Assembly: GCF_022267515.1 (NCBI RefSeq)
Contig: NZ_JAKFGB010000003.1
Span: 192,965-256,964 of the forward strand
Origin: Rubinisphaera margarita
GTDB taxonomy: Bacteria > Planctomycetota > Planctomycetia > Planctomycetales > Planctomycetaceae
Reading direction: 5' to 3'
Length of the DNA: 64,000 nucleotides
Part shown: one piece after another, positions 48,990 through 58,662 of the stretch
How the letters are laid out: each line of letters opens with the position of its first letter
Numbering within the stretch: position 1 is the stretch's first letter
Notes under the pieces: model-generated
What the model was told of the DNA's origin: nothing
The model's input: only the letters and a program-made list of their open reading frames with translations
Database searches by the model: none
Made by a program: the position numbers and the translations under genes

Positions 48990-49589
48990 TTACCGTACCG
49001 CCGCAGCGATTTGAGCTTCCACGCATTTCAACAGAGATCGCCGGATCCGACCGAGCGATTGATAGACGGAATTCACCGGTCGATTGAGCATCTCTGAAAG
49101 CGCCTGACCGTCCCGTCCGAGTTGATACTTCAATCGCACGAGCTCACGGTCGACCGGTTTCAGTTTCTTCAGACATCGGGCGAGCGCCTTCTGCCGCATT
49201 TCAGTATTCTCATGGAGCTCTTCAACCGTTCTGGCAATGGTCGCCAGGTAGTCGTCGTCGAAGAGCAGCTTCTGCCGCTTGGACTTCTGCCGATACTTCA
49301 AAACTTCCAGACTGGCAATGCGATACGCCCAGGCGAGGAAGTTGGTTCCGGGTTCGAACTGTTGCCACTTCGAGAGGATCACCACGTTGACGTTCTGTAG
49401 AATCTCCTCAGCAGGATGCGGGTTCCCGACCTGGGCGAGGAGATACAGGTAAAGTCGTCGCTGTGTCTTAACGAACTGATCAACGAATTCACGATCGGGA
49501 GTCGCCGTAGCCGAGGCGGATTCGGCCGGACGATTGGGTTCAAGTCCTTCGTCCGGTGCTTCGGAGCTGGCCATCTCCTGGTTGGTCAC
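48990..49589 (-). CDS. ECF-type RNA polymerase sigma factor (planctomycete type)
   Basis: 199 aa from GTG 49589; GAGGAA seven bases before it decides over ATG 49574, whose ribosome site would touch the start. Region 2 is clear (FVKTQRRLYLYLLAQVGNPH, AEEILQNVNVVILSKWQQFE, FLAWAYRIASLEVLKYR), and region 4 is GQALSEMLNRPVNSVYQSLG RIRRSLL. It directs RNA polymerase to a small regulon. The anti-sigma-like membrane protein gene follows by one base, so the two are surely co-transcribed. Confidence 0.93.
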   Translation of the reverse strand: MTNQEMASSEAPDEGLEPNRPAESASATATPDREFVDQFVKTQRRLYLYLLAQVGNPHPAEEILQNVNVVILSKWQQFEPGTNFLAWAYRIASLEVLKYRQKSKRQKLLFDDDYLATIARTVEELHENTEMRQKALARCLKKLKPVDRELVRLKYQLGRDGQALSEMLNRPVNSVYQSLGRIRRSLLKCVEAQIAAAVR

Positions 49590-49634
49590 TGTCAATTCCT
49601 CAAAGCGAGGGTCGCGAGCCCCTGGGAAGAGGCC

Positions 49635-49664
49635 GAAAAAATGGGAACCGCGAACGGTTCCCAT
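49635..49664 (-). terminator. Terminator of the DUF1549-DUF1501 operon
   Basis: ATGGGAACCG and CGGTTCCCAT (49641-49664) form a perfect ten-pair stem around CGAA. On the - strand it is followed by six T residues. It lies just after the DUF1501 stop at 49697. Confidence 0.9.
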
Positions 49665-49696
49665 CGATTGAGTTCCAATTCACAACCGAGCGACCG

Positions 49697-50968
<1,272 letters not shown>

Positions 50969-51049
50969 GGTTGTTCTCCAAAGACACGGAAAGGGTGTAG
51001 GCGATTCCGCAACGGTGAATTTGCCGTGCGGAGTATTTGTTGTTGCTTG

Positions 51050-52717
51050 TTAGCGGATGAAAATGAATTCGTTACTGTTGAGCAGAGCCCAGTACAGGTC
51101 CTGATAGCCGGTCCCCGCGTCTCCACTGATCTGCATCAGCTTCTTCACGGCGGACAGATCGCGACCGGTCGGGTTTCGTCCCAGAGCAGCCAGGTACAGG
51201 AGTTGAATTTTCCGGGAATCCCGTTCATCCGACGTCACGACTTTGTGCAGCAGACTGCCCGACTCGCCCTTCGTGGCGGCGTCGATCAGTTCGCCGTTCA
51301 TCATCATCAGAGCCTGTGGAATACTGCCGTTGAACGTGGTCGACTCGTCATTTTCATCGGTGCCGAACGTGGTCACGAACTGCTGCAGCCACTGATTCCG
51401 CTTCTGCATCATCTGAGCATAGTTGCCCTGACCGACTCCGCCCACGTTGGCGTTGCCAGCAATCAGCAGGGAATCGAACAACTGCTCGGCCTGCATCGAT
51501 TTGATGTACATGTGGCTGAAGAGCGGCATTTCACCGGCAGCCGGATTGTCGATCTCGTTCTTCGAATTGAACTCACTGCTCAGGCGATAAGCGTCGGAAT
51601 TGGTAATCCAGCGGAGCAGCATCTTGTAGTCGTACCCCGATGCCACGAAGCTCTCGGTGAGATGCTCCAGCAGTTCCGGATGCGACGGCGGATTATGGGG
51701 CCCCATGTCGTCGACCGGGCGAGTGAACCCGTAGCCGAAGAAGTGTCCCCACATCTTATTGACCAGAGCACGAGCCAGTTGATGATCCGAGTCGTTGGTG
51801 ATGGCTTCGGCGAAGACTTCCTGACGTGACTTGCCGTTGTCGAACTCCACATCGTTTCCGAAGTACTTGGGATAAGCAACCTGCATCAGGCCGCTCCGTT
51901 TTTCGAAGTAGACCGGTCCAGAGAAGTCATCGACAACCAGCTCCGAGTAATCATCCACCTGGCGACCGGTTTCCGGATCAATCTTGCGATGATCGACGCG
52001 ACGCACCTGACGGAAGAAACTGTTGAACTCCCAGAACTGATCCTGCTTCCAGTCGTTGAACGGATGGTTGTGACACTGTGTGCACTGCACCTGAGTTCCC
52101 AGGAAGACCCGGGCGGTTTTTGCAGTCACCTGCACGCCTTCGTCCCGCATCGTCATCTGACTGAGCAGATAGTTGACGGCCCCGTTCTCTTCATAGTGAC
52201 CTTCCGCAGTCATCAAATCGCCAACGACCTCGACCCAGGGGCGGTTCTTGGCGAATGCTTCCCGCAGGAACTTTTCCATACCTTCCCGGCTGGTTCGCCG
52301 AGGCGTCTGACGGCCGATCAACTCGTTCGTCCAGACGGTCGTCCAGTTATTGACGTAACTGTCGCTGTCGAGCAGCGTGTCAATCACTTTGGCGTATTTG
52401 TTCGGATCCTTATCGGACGTGAAGGCTTCAATGTCTTTCAGAGGAGGGATGTGTCCTCCCAGGTCGAGATAAACCCGACGCAGCCACGTGACATCGTCGG
52501 CCGGTTCGGACGGACTGACTTCGTTGTCCTCGTAACCCCGGCTGATCAGCATGTTGATCTTGTCGAGTACGGCCGGATCGTATTTCAGGCGGTAGTCGCT
52601 CTGCTCGGCCCCATAAGCGGAGGTCGGCGGTGAAGCGAGCATGCCGGCGGTACAGACGCAGAATGCCGCAGCAGCGAGTAGTACTTGAGATTGCCGCATG
52701 AATTCGTATGTCCTCAT
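51050..52717 (-). CDS. DUF1549/DUF1553 exported protein
   Basis: 555 aa from ATG 52717 (ATG 52699 possible; GTG 52777 rejected). A signal peptide (VLLAAAAFCVCTAGMLASPP) precedes DUF1549, with DVTWLRRVYLDLGGHIPPLK and the CxxCH segment VQCTQCHNHPFNDWKQDQFW. DUF1553 follows with MWGHFFGYGFTRPVDDMGPH and NPPSHPELLEHL. Unlike the 728-aa paralogue, it lacks an anti-sigma part and internal anchor. It heads an operon with DUF1501. The CxxCH may bind haem or a metal, which is not established. Confidence 0.93.
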   Translation of the reverse strand: MRTYEFMRQSQVLLAAAAFCVCTAGMLASPPTSAYGAEQSDYRLKYDPAVLDKINMLISRGYEDNEVSPSEPADDVTWLRRVYLDLGGHIPPLKDIEAFTSDKDPNKYAKVIDTLLDSDSYVNNWTTVWTNELIGRQTPRRTSREGMEKFLREAFAKNRPWVEVVGDLMTAEGHYEENGAVNYLLSQMTMRDEGVQVTAKTARVFLGTQVQCTQCHNHPFNDWKQDQFWEFNSFFRQVRRVDHRKIDPETGRQVDDYSELVVDDFSGPVYFEKRSGLMQVAYPKYFGNDVEFDNGKSRQEVFAEAITNDSDHQLARALVNKMWGHFFGYGFTRPVDDMGPHNPPSHPELLEHLTESFVASGYDYKMLLRWITNSDAYRLSSEFNSKNEIDNPAAGEMPLFSHMYIKSMQAEQLFDSLLIAGNANVGGVGQGNYAQMMQKRNQWLQQFVTTFGTDENDESTTFNGSIPQALMMMNGELIDAATKGESGSLLHKVVTSDERDSRKIQLLYLAALGRNPTGRDLSAVKKLMQISGDAGTGYQDLYWALLNSNEFIFIR

Positions 52718-53696
52718 GAATTCCGGTCCTGTTGTTATGTGTTGCCACATCCTTCGGAGACTCGTCAGGTGACTCACCGCACGTTAGCTCTCAGGTGGAT
52801 GGACCTGATGGTCGGCATGGAAGCCAGACGTGGTCGACCTGCGTGCTCTGTCAATAAACCGCACTGACAGAGGCAACATTCGACGCGATCCGAGGAAAAA
52901 CTCGAAGATTTGTAGAATGGCGAACCGCGACATTTTCAGCAGAAGGAACGCTGACCTCTTCGAAAGTGTCGCAGCAGACTGGATTTAAATTTTATGGTCC
53001 AAGTCCGTTCAGGACAACGGAATTGTTTGATATGTCCCAAATTTGCACGTTGACGGCAAAACGGCCCTGTAGACATCTTCGGCCAGATCGACGTTCTTTG
53101 ATCAATCCGGGACCTCGACATTCTCGGTCAGTTGGGTGGGCTGAAATCAACGGGGACAGTATACATCTGATTCCAGGGCGGTGAGGAACTGACTTTTTCG
53201 GCGTTTTTTCAGGGGTTTGCGAAAAGTCCTCTGACGTTGCGGGCGCCGACCGGTTATCAATGAGAGCATTGACAGCGACGTCACGACCTCGGGAATTTTG
53301 TGCACCTGTTTGCAGAGCGAACGCGGCGGGCCAGCATGGGCCGGGCTAACGTTGGCGGAGATCAAGTCGGCAACAAAGGGACTGACGGGGGTCGAAACTG
53401 GCTTTCACCAGGTTAAACGATTCCTACGACCGTACGCTCCGACCGAATAATCCGGCTCCCGTATGCGATTTTGCGCCGAGACAGGCAGGGACTGGGTATA
53501 ATTCCGGGCCACCAACCGACTGCACGCTTCCCGTATTCGTCCCACCAGCTGTTTGAGGCCAGCAGGCGAACCCTCCGTTCGCTTCTCCCAGCTGCCGATG
53601 AGACCAGGTTTAGCGCCTAAATTGACAGTCCCCAACGAATAAATAGCGCCTGGCGTGCGTACGTCCCGCCTCAGGAATCGACAAGGAGTAATCCCA
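52718..53696. other. 979-base gap without a credible gene
   Basis: No open frame looks coding, and I find no tRNA, tmRNA or RNase P signature. A perfect TATAAT at 53497-53502 with a TTGCGC 20 bases upstream could be a weak promoter for the DUF309 gene, whose ribosome site is at 53683. The stretch must also hold the promoter of the DUF1549-DUF1501 operon. Confidence 0.4.
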
Positions 53697-54257
53697 GTGC
53701 TTCAATCCACACTCAATGCCAAACGACTGATCCAGTCGATCGAATTACCAGCTTACGCATTTATCCCCGGTTCAGGTCTGCCTCACCCGATGCGCGATCC
53801 CCGTGGTCACAGCCACGGTCGGAAACGGGTTTCCCCACCAGCTCTCACGCTGGAAAACTGGTCGACCCACCGGAATTACCTGCTCGGCCTGGATCTGTTC
53901 AATTACGGATTCTACTGGGAATCTCACGAAGAGTGGGATCGCCTGTGGAAGTCCTCCGGTCCCGACAGCCTGACCGGCAAGTTCCTCAAGGGACTGGTTA
54001 AACTGGCTGCCGCCGGGGTGAAAGTTCGCGAAGGAAGCATCCACGGCGTCCGTCGTCATGCCGCCTCTGCCGGCGAAGTCTTTGCCGATGTCGCTGCCGA
54101 AGCCGATGTCGACAATTACTGCGGGCTTGAATTCACCGTGCTGCAATTTGCCGCTGATCGGGCCGCCCAACTGAACTACAAGAACAAGTTCGACGCCGGC
54201 AAGCCCGTTCGCGTCTTCCCGTTCATCCTGCAGCCGGAAGCGGAAACGATGTCCTGA
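53697..54257 (+). CDS. DUF309 family protein
   Basis: 186 aa from GTG 53697, with AAGGAG eight bases upstream deciding the start. The DUF309 core is plain: NYLLGLDLFNYGFYWESHEE W, with DRLWKSSGPDSLTGKFLKGL and VKLAAAGVKVREGSIHGVRR HAASA. The paired Glu/His in WESHEEW could bind metal. Family function is unknown. The N-terminal 60 residues (RLIQSIELPAYAFIPGSGLP) are extra compared with short DUF309 proteins. A clean terminator follows, so it is a single unit. Confidence 0.85.
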   Translation: MLQSTLNAKRLIQSIELPAYAFIPGSGLPHPMRDPRGHSHGRKRVSPPALTLENWSTHRNYLLGLDLFNYGFYWESHEEWDRLWKSSGPDSLTGKFLKGLVKLAAAGVKVREGSIHGVRRHAASAGEVFADVAAEADVDNYCGLEFTVLQFAADRAAQLNYKNKFDAGKPVRVFPFILQPEAETMS

Positions 54258-54282
54258 ATTCAAAGGACTCTCTGATCCCAAG

Positions 54283-54310
54283 AAACCTCCTGTTTTCAGG
54301 AGGTTTTTTT
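54283..54310 (+). terminator. Terminator after DUF309 gene
   Basis: AAACCTCCTG-TTTT-CAGGAGGTTT, a perfect ten-pair stem, with the T-run continuing to 54310. Confidence 0.92.
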
Positions 54311-54454
54311 ATTTTGCCCGTGTCGTCTTTCCGATGAGCGGCCGAGATTCAGAGCCGGGTCCTGTACCACTGGTCGAGATCTGCTCTAATACCGGGAGGT
54401 CGGCGGCGCAAGGGCGCTCCGAGATCGGTCCATTATCCAGATAGAATTGACCAG

Positions 54455-55540
54455 ATGCGGTTTCAGAACGTCTGTCTCGAAGCGGTGGGATACGTGTTAC
54501 CCGAAGAACGGGTGACTTCTCAGCAGATCGAGGAACAACTCAGGGATGTCTATGAGCGTCTCAGCCTGCCGGAAGGGCGGCTGGAGCTGATGACGGGTAT
54601 CGAGGAGCGTCGCTTCTTTCCTCCGGGCAGCAAACCGGGGCCGATTAGCGCCGTCGCGGCACGGATGGCAATAGAGGCTTCCGGGTTGCCAGTCGAGCAG
54701 TTCGGAGCCTTGATTCACGGCTCGGTCTGTCGCGATCAGATGGAACCGGCGACGGCGAATCTCGTTCATTACCGAGCCGGTCTTCCCAGTTCCGCACTCG
54801 TTCTGGACGTGAGTAACGCCTGCCTGGGAATCCTGAACGGAGCAGTGATTCTGGCCCAGATGATCGAACTCGGTCAAATTCGGGCTGGCGTGGTGGTCGG
54901 CTCGGAACTCGGACGGGAACTGGTCGAAGGGACGATCGACTCACTGAAGAATGATCCCGGCCTGACGCGACAGTCGATCAAACCGGCCTTTGCTTCGTTG
55001 ACGATCGGTTCCGGCTCGGCTGCTCTGGTGCTCTGCCATCGGGAGCTGAGTCAAAATGGGACCCATCTGGTCGGAGGGGCCCTGCGGTCTGATACCAGTG
55101 CTCACCTTCTCTGTGCCGGGGGTGTCGAGGACAAACACGGCGACAATCGGCCCCGCATGGAGACCGACTCCGAAGCACTGCTGCATGCGGGGATCAAACT
55201 CGCTCGCGAAACCTGGGAGCAAACCAAACAGACGCTGGAATGGACCGATGCGAGTGTCGCCCGAGTCTTCACGCATCAGGTGGGGAAAGCCCATCGGAAG
55301 CTCCTTCTCGAAGGGCTGCGCCTGCCGGAAACCAGCGATCATCCCATTCACGACCGCTTCGGGAACATGGGAGCAGCCGCGTTGCCACTTTCGCTGGGCA
55401 TGGGCATCGAAGCCGGCGTCATTCCTTCAGAAAGTCAGGCGGCGTTGCTCGGCATTGGCAGCGGCTTGAACTCGCTGATGCTGGGGCTCAACTGGCAAAA
55501 AGGAGCCGTCAAAGGTACCGTGTGGAACGGAGCCGAGTGA
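54455..55540 (+). CDS. 3-oxoacyl-ACP synthase III-like condensing enzyme (FabH/OleA type)
   Basis: 361 aa. The thiolase-fold triad is present: Cys123 in DVSNACLGILNGA, His274 in FTHQVGKAH and Asn304 in FGNMGAAALPLSLG. FabH starts fatty-acid chains from acetyl-CoA, while OleA joins two long acyl chains head to head. SNACLGILNGAV and the long N-terminal region (VTSQQIEEQLRDVYERLSLP) lean toward OleA, but no oleB, C or D gene is near. The gene ends 50 bases before dnaX. Substrate range cannot be read. Confidence 0.82.
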   Translation: MRFQNVCLEAVGYVLPEERVTSQQIEEQLRDVYERLSLPEGRLELMTGIEERRFFPPGSKPGPISAVAARMAIEASGLPVEQFGALIHGSVCRDQMEPATANLVHYRAGLPSSALVLDVSNACLGILNGAVILAQMIELGQIRAGVVVGSELGRELVEGTIDSLKNDPGLTRQSIKPAFASLTIGSGSAALVLCHRELSQNGTHLVGGALRSDTSAHLLCAGGVEDKHGDNRPRMETDSEALLHAGIKLARETWEQTKQTLEWTDASVARVFTHQVGKAHRKLLLEGLRLPETSDHPIHDRFGNMGAAALPLSLGMGIEAGVIPSESQAALLGIGSGLNSLMLGLNWQKGAVKGTVWNGAE

Positions 55541-55590
55541 GTCCAACCGACCGTTCGGCCAACGAGCAGGAGTCAAAGTCAGGGAGATCC

Positions 55591-57309
55591 ATGTCGACAC
55601 AACAGCCAGCCTATACCGTTCTGGCACGCAGATACCGCCCGCAATCGTTCGGCGATGTCGTCGGCCAGCAGCACGTCGCCCAGGCCCTGAAAAATGCCAT
55701 TCTCGCCGACCGAGTCGCACACGCTTACCTGTTTACGGGAGCCCGAGGCGTCGGAAAGACGTCAATGGCCCGTATTCTGGCCAAGGCGCTGAACTGCCCG
55801 AACGCTGAAAAAGGCGAACCGTGTAATCAGTGTGAAATGTGTCATGCGATTGCCACCGGCGGCGATGTCGACGTCATGGAAATCGATGGGGCGTCCAACC
55901 GCGGGATCGATGACATTCGCGCCCTGCGGGCCAATGTCGGCATCCGCTCGATGCGGACCCGGATCAAGATGTATATCATCGACGAAGTCCACATGCTGAC
56001 CAAGGAGGCGTTCAACGCGCTGCTCAAGACACTCGAAGAGCCGCCGCCAAACGTGAAGTTCGTCTTCTGTACGACCGAGCCGCAGAAGGTTCCCGATACA
56101 ATTCTCTCACGCTGTCAGCGGTTCGATTTCTCCAGCATTGAGACACACGCCATTGCCCAGCGGCTGGCCGAGATCGCGGATCGGGAAGGCGTTTCGGTAA
56201 CAGCCGAAGCCATCGATCTGGTGGCCCGCAGAGCAGGGGGCTCGATGCGGGACAGTCAGTCGCTGTTTGACCAGCTGCTCGCGTTCGGCGGAGTGGAGAT
56301 CTCAGCTGCGGACGTCAACCAGCTTCTCGGGACCGCAGGCGATGAGCGGCTGCTGTCGATCATCGATGCGATTCGTCGCGGCGATCGAGCCGCCATCCTT
56401 GGTGAGGTCGATGACGCCATTCACGCCGGCGTCCAGCTCGGGAACCTCCTTGATCAGCTGGTCAACGTCTATCGCGATCTGATGATCGTCAAGTGTGGAG
56501 CCGAATCGGTCGAACTCCTCGGCGTGGGTCCGTCCCAGAAACCCCGTCTGCTGGAAGTTGCGGAGAGCCTTGGCCTGCAGACGATCACGACGGCAATGCA
56601 GATTCTGTCTGAAACAAAATCTCGTCTCAGTCGGGTGCCGCATGTGCGGGCTCTGCTCGATCTGGCTCTCGTTCGGCTGTCGATGCTTGAAGACGTCGAA
56701 AGCCTCAGTCAACTTGTGACCGAACTTCGCAGCCGCCCCGCCGGAACGGTTTTGAACGTTGGAGCGGCTCGTCCAGCCGCTGCAGATCCGCCGCAAAAAA
56801 AAAATCCTGAAGTAAGCCCACCGGCTGACAGTTATGGCGCTCCACCCGTTATCGAGGTCGGCGACGAGCCGTCGGTTGCAGACGAACCGGCTCCAGTTGC
56901 CCAGTCGGAAGCGGAGCAGATCACATTCACCGAAGCCAATCGCGAACGGATCTGGCGGGAACTGTTAAGTCGCGTCGATCCGACGGTCGCCAACTTCATG
57001 CGGCAGGCGACGAGGACGGCCGTGGTTTCATCCACAATATTGGAAGTCGTGTTTGCTCCCCGGGGGCAGTTCGCACGCGATATGGCTCAGAAACCCGATC
57101 AGATGCGAAAACTCGAGACCTGCCTGCAGCAGATCACCGGGGACGCGATTCATGTGCGGCTCGTCATCGACGAATCCCTCGCGGGGCCATCGACATCGAG
57201 AGAGAAGCCAGGAGCTGCCGCGGCCATCGTGAAGCACGAATTTGTCAAGCAGGCCGAAACCATTTTCAACGCGACGGTCGGTCATACCGATCGGATCCGA
57301 AAAAGTTGA
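55591..57309 (+). CDS. dnaX: DNA polymerase III subunit tau (and probably gamma)
   Basis: 572 aa from ATG 55591 with AGGGAG before it. It is the clamp-loader ATPase. Walker A is GARGVGKTS (50-58), the zinc cysteines are 69, 78, 81 and 84 (CP..EPCNQCEMC), Walker B is IIDEVHM (129-135) and the sensor is ILSRCQRFDF. The clamp-loader part ends near residue 370. A Pro/Ala/Glu linker and a C-terminal domain that in other bacteria binds DnaB and the polymerase follow. Ten A residues at 56795-56804 (codons 402-405) offer a slippage site that would give a form of about 406 aa. dnaX-ybaB-recR is a widely kept order. Confidence 0.96.
   Translation: MSTQQPAYTVLARRYRPQSFGDVVGQQHVAQALKNAILADRVAHAYLFTGARGVGKTSMARILAKALNCPNAEKGEPCNQCEMCHAIATGGDVDVMEIDGASNRGIDDIRALRANVGIRSMRTRIKMYIIDEVHMLTKEAFNALLKTLEEPPPNVKFVFCTTEPQKVPDTILSRCQRFDFSSIETHAIAQRLAEIADREGVSVTAEAIDLVARRAGGSMRDSQSLFDQLLAFGGVEISAADVNQLLGTAGDERLLSIIDAIRRGDRAAILGEVDDAIHAGVQLGNLLDQLVNVYRDLMIVKCGAESVELLGVGPSQKPRLLEVAESLGLQTITTAMQILSETKSRLSRVPHVRALLDLALVRLSMLEDVESLSQLVTELRSRPAGTVLNVGAARPAAADPPQKKNPEVSPPADSYGAPPVIEVGDEPSVADEPAPVAQSEAEQITFTEANRERIWRELLSRVDPTVANFMRQATRTAVVSSTILEVVFAPRGQFARDMAQKPDQMRKLETCLQQITGDAIHVRLVIDESLAGPSTSREKPGAAAAIVKHEFVKQAETIFNATVGHTDRIRKS
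56795..56804 (+). promoter_or_regulatory. dnaX: A10 slippage/frameshift site within dnaX
   Basis: The frame reads CAA AAA AAA AAT CCT. Shifting back one base (or one extra A in the mRNA) gives AAA TCC TGA. Losing one A gives ATC CTG AAG TAA. Both stop within four codons, giving products of about 406-407 aa that end just after the ATPase and collar region. Confidence 0.7.
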
Positions 57310-57451
57310 AACATCGCCCTCCGACAGGGCGTGCATGCGTACAATGTGGGGATCGGACTTGATCCGAACTCGAATTAAATTGTAATCAAGAGAACTGCGA
57401 TCAAACGCACGCGGACGCGATCAGCAGGATTCTACAGCGTAAGGAAAACCA

Positions 57452-57799
57452 ATGTTCAAAGGACTCTCCAATATCGCCGGCATGATGAAGCAGGCTCAGG
57501 AAATGCAGGCCAAAATGACCGAAGTGCAGGAGTCGCTCAAGGACCTGCAGGTTTCCGGAGAAGCCGGCGGGGGTATGGTTAAGGTCATCGCCAACGGGCA
57601 GCAGGAGATCATCAGCTGCCAGATCGAACCGACGCTGCTGGAGTCGGGGGACCGCGAGGTTCTGGAAGACCTGTTCGTCTCCGCTGCCAATGCCGCACTG
57701 GCAAACGCTAAAGAAGCGGCTTCGGAGAAGATGTCGGAAGTCACACAGGGCCTGAACATTCCCGGCCTGCAGGACGCGCTCTCGAACTTTGGAAAGTGA
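57452..57799 (+). CDS. ybaB: YbaB/EbfC nucleoid-associated protein
   Basis: 115 aa. The protein is the usual size, with an N-terminal coiled helix rich in Met and Gln (NIAGMMKQAQEMQAKMTEVQ ESLKDLQVSG) and the conserved GGGMVKVIANGQQEIISCQI core. The dimer binds DNA as a nucleoid-associated factor. It follows dnaX by 142 bases and precedes recR by 70, the order found in many bacteria. Confidence 0.95.
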   Translation: MFKGLSNIAGMMKQAQEMQAKMTEVQESLKDLQVSGEAGGGMVKVIANGQQEIISCQIEPTLLESGDREVLEDLFVSAANAALANAKEAASEKMSEVTQGLNIPGLQDALSNFGK

Positions 57800-57869
57800 T
57801 TTGTTGAACTGCGGCCCGCGACATCGGAACCTGGTCGCTGCTGTTGACTGCATCTGTTGAAGAAACTGC

Positions 57870-58481
57870 ATGGACGAGCAATCCCATCCTTACGGGCCGA
57901 GTGTGGCTCGACTTATTGAACAGTTCGGCGCTATGCCAGGTATCGGTCGGAAAACGGCCGAGCGGTTGGCCCAGTACGTCGTGAATATGGATAAACGCTC
58001 CGCGGCGGCCCTGATCCAGGCCATCGATGCGGTGAAGCGAAGCATCCGACGCTGCCAGAACTGCTTTACACTGACCGAAGGGGAGCTCTGCGACATCTGC
58101 GAGGATTCCCGGCGGGACCGCACGGTTGTCTGTGTCGTCGAGCAGCCCAAAGATGTGATTTCGCTGGAAGCTTCCGGCGCTTATCAGGGAACCTTCCATG
58201 TGCTCCATGGGTGCCTGTCCCCGTTGAACGGCGTCGGTCCGGAGAAACTGACGATCGACGCACTTGTCAAGCGAGTCGATCGGGACGGGGTCACCGAATT
58301 GATCATGGCGACCAATCCGACACTGGAAGGAGACGGGACGGCGCTGTATATCTCGAATCTGCTGGAGAACCGGGATCTCAAAGTCACTCGACTGGCCCGA
58401 GGGATTGCTTCCGGCAGTGTTCTCGAATTCGCCAACAAAGAGATGCTGGCCGATGCGCTCCGCGGACGTCAGTCTTTTTGA
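57870..58481 (+). CDS. recR: Recombination mediator RecR
   Basis: 203 aa, full length. RecR acts with RecO and RecF to load RecA at gaps. Visible: helix-hairpin-helix FGAMPGIGRKTAERLAQYVV, the four-cysteine zinc site CQNCFTLTEGELCDIC, the Toprim domain beginning VVCVVEQPKDVISLEAS and the C-terminal VTRLARGIASGSVLEFANKE. It is the third member of the dnaX-ybaB-recR set. Confidence 0.97.
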   Translation: MDEQSHPYGPSVARLIEQFGAMPGIGRKTAERLAQYVVNMDKRSAAALIQAIDAVKRSIRRCQNCFTLTEGELCDICEDSRRDRTVVCVVEQPKDVISLEASGAYQGTFHVLHGCLSPLNGVGPEKLTIDALVKRVDRDGVTELIMATNPTLEGDGTALYISNLLENRDLKVTRLARGIASGSVLEFANKEMLADALRGRQSF

Positions 58482-58662
58482 CGGAGGTCCTTTCTGGCAG
58501 TAAGTTTGTAATAATTCCATGTCGCGTTCGAATGGAGAACCAGTATAATCGGCTAGTTTGGTGGCGGGGATTTCCTGAGGGAGGTCGTCGTGATCGTCAT
58601 GCAGGGATCGAAGGAAGAGTAGTCCGGCACAGGATGCCGGTTGAAATATCGAGTTTGCGCAC

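Noticed and set aside
55240..55590. Earlier start for dnaX
   Set aside because: The upstream frame overlaps the condensing enzyme gene and has no family similarity. ATG 55591 has AGGGAG in front and begins with the conserved DnaX N-terminus.
57306..57345. Sigma-70 promoter before ybaB (TTGAAA ... TACAAT)
   Set aside because: The spacer is 28 bases, far outside the workable range.
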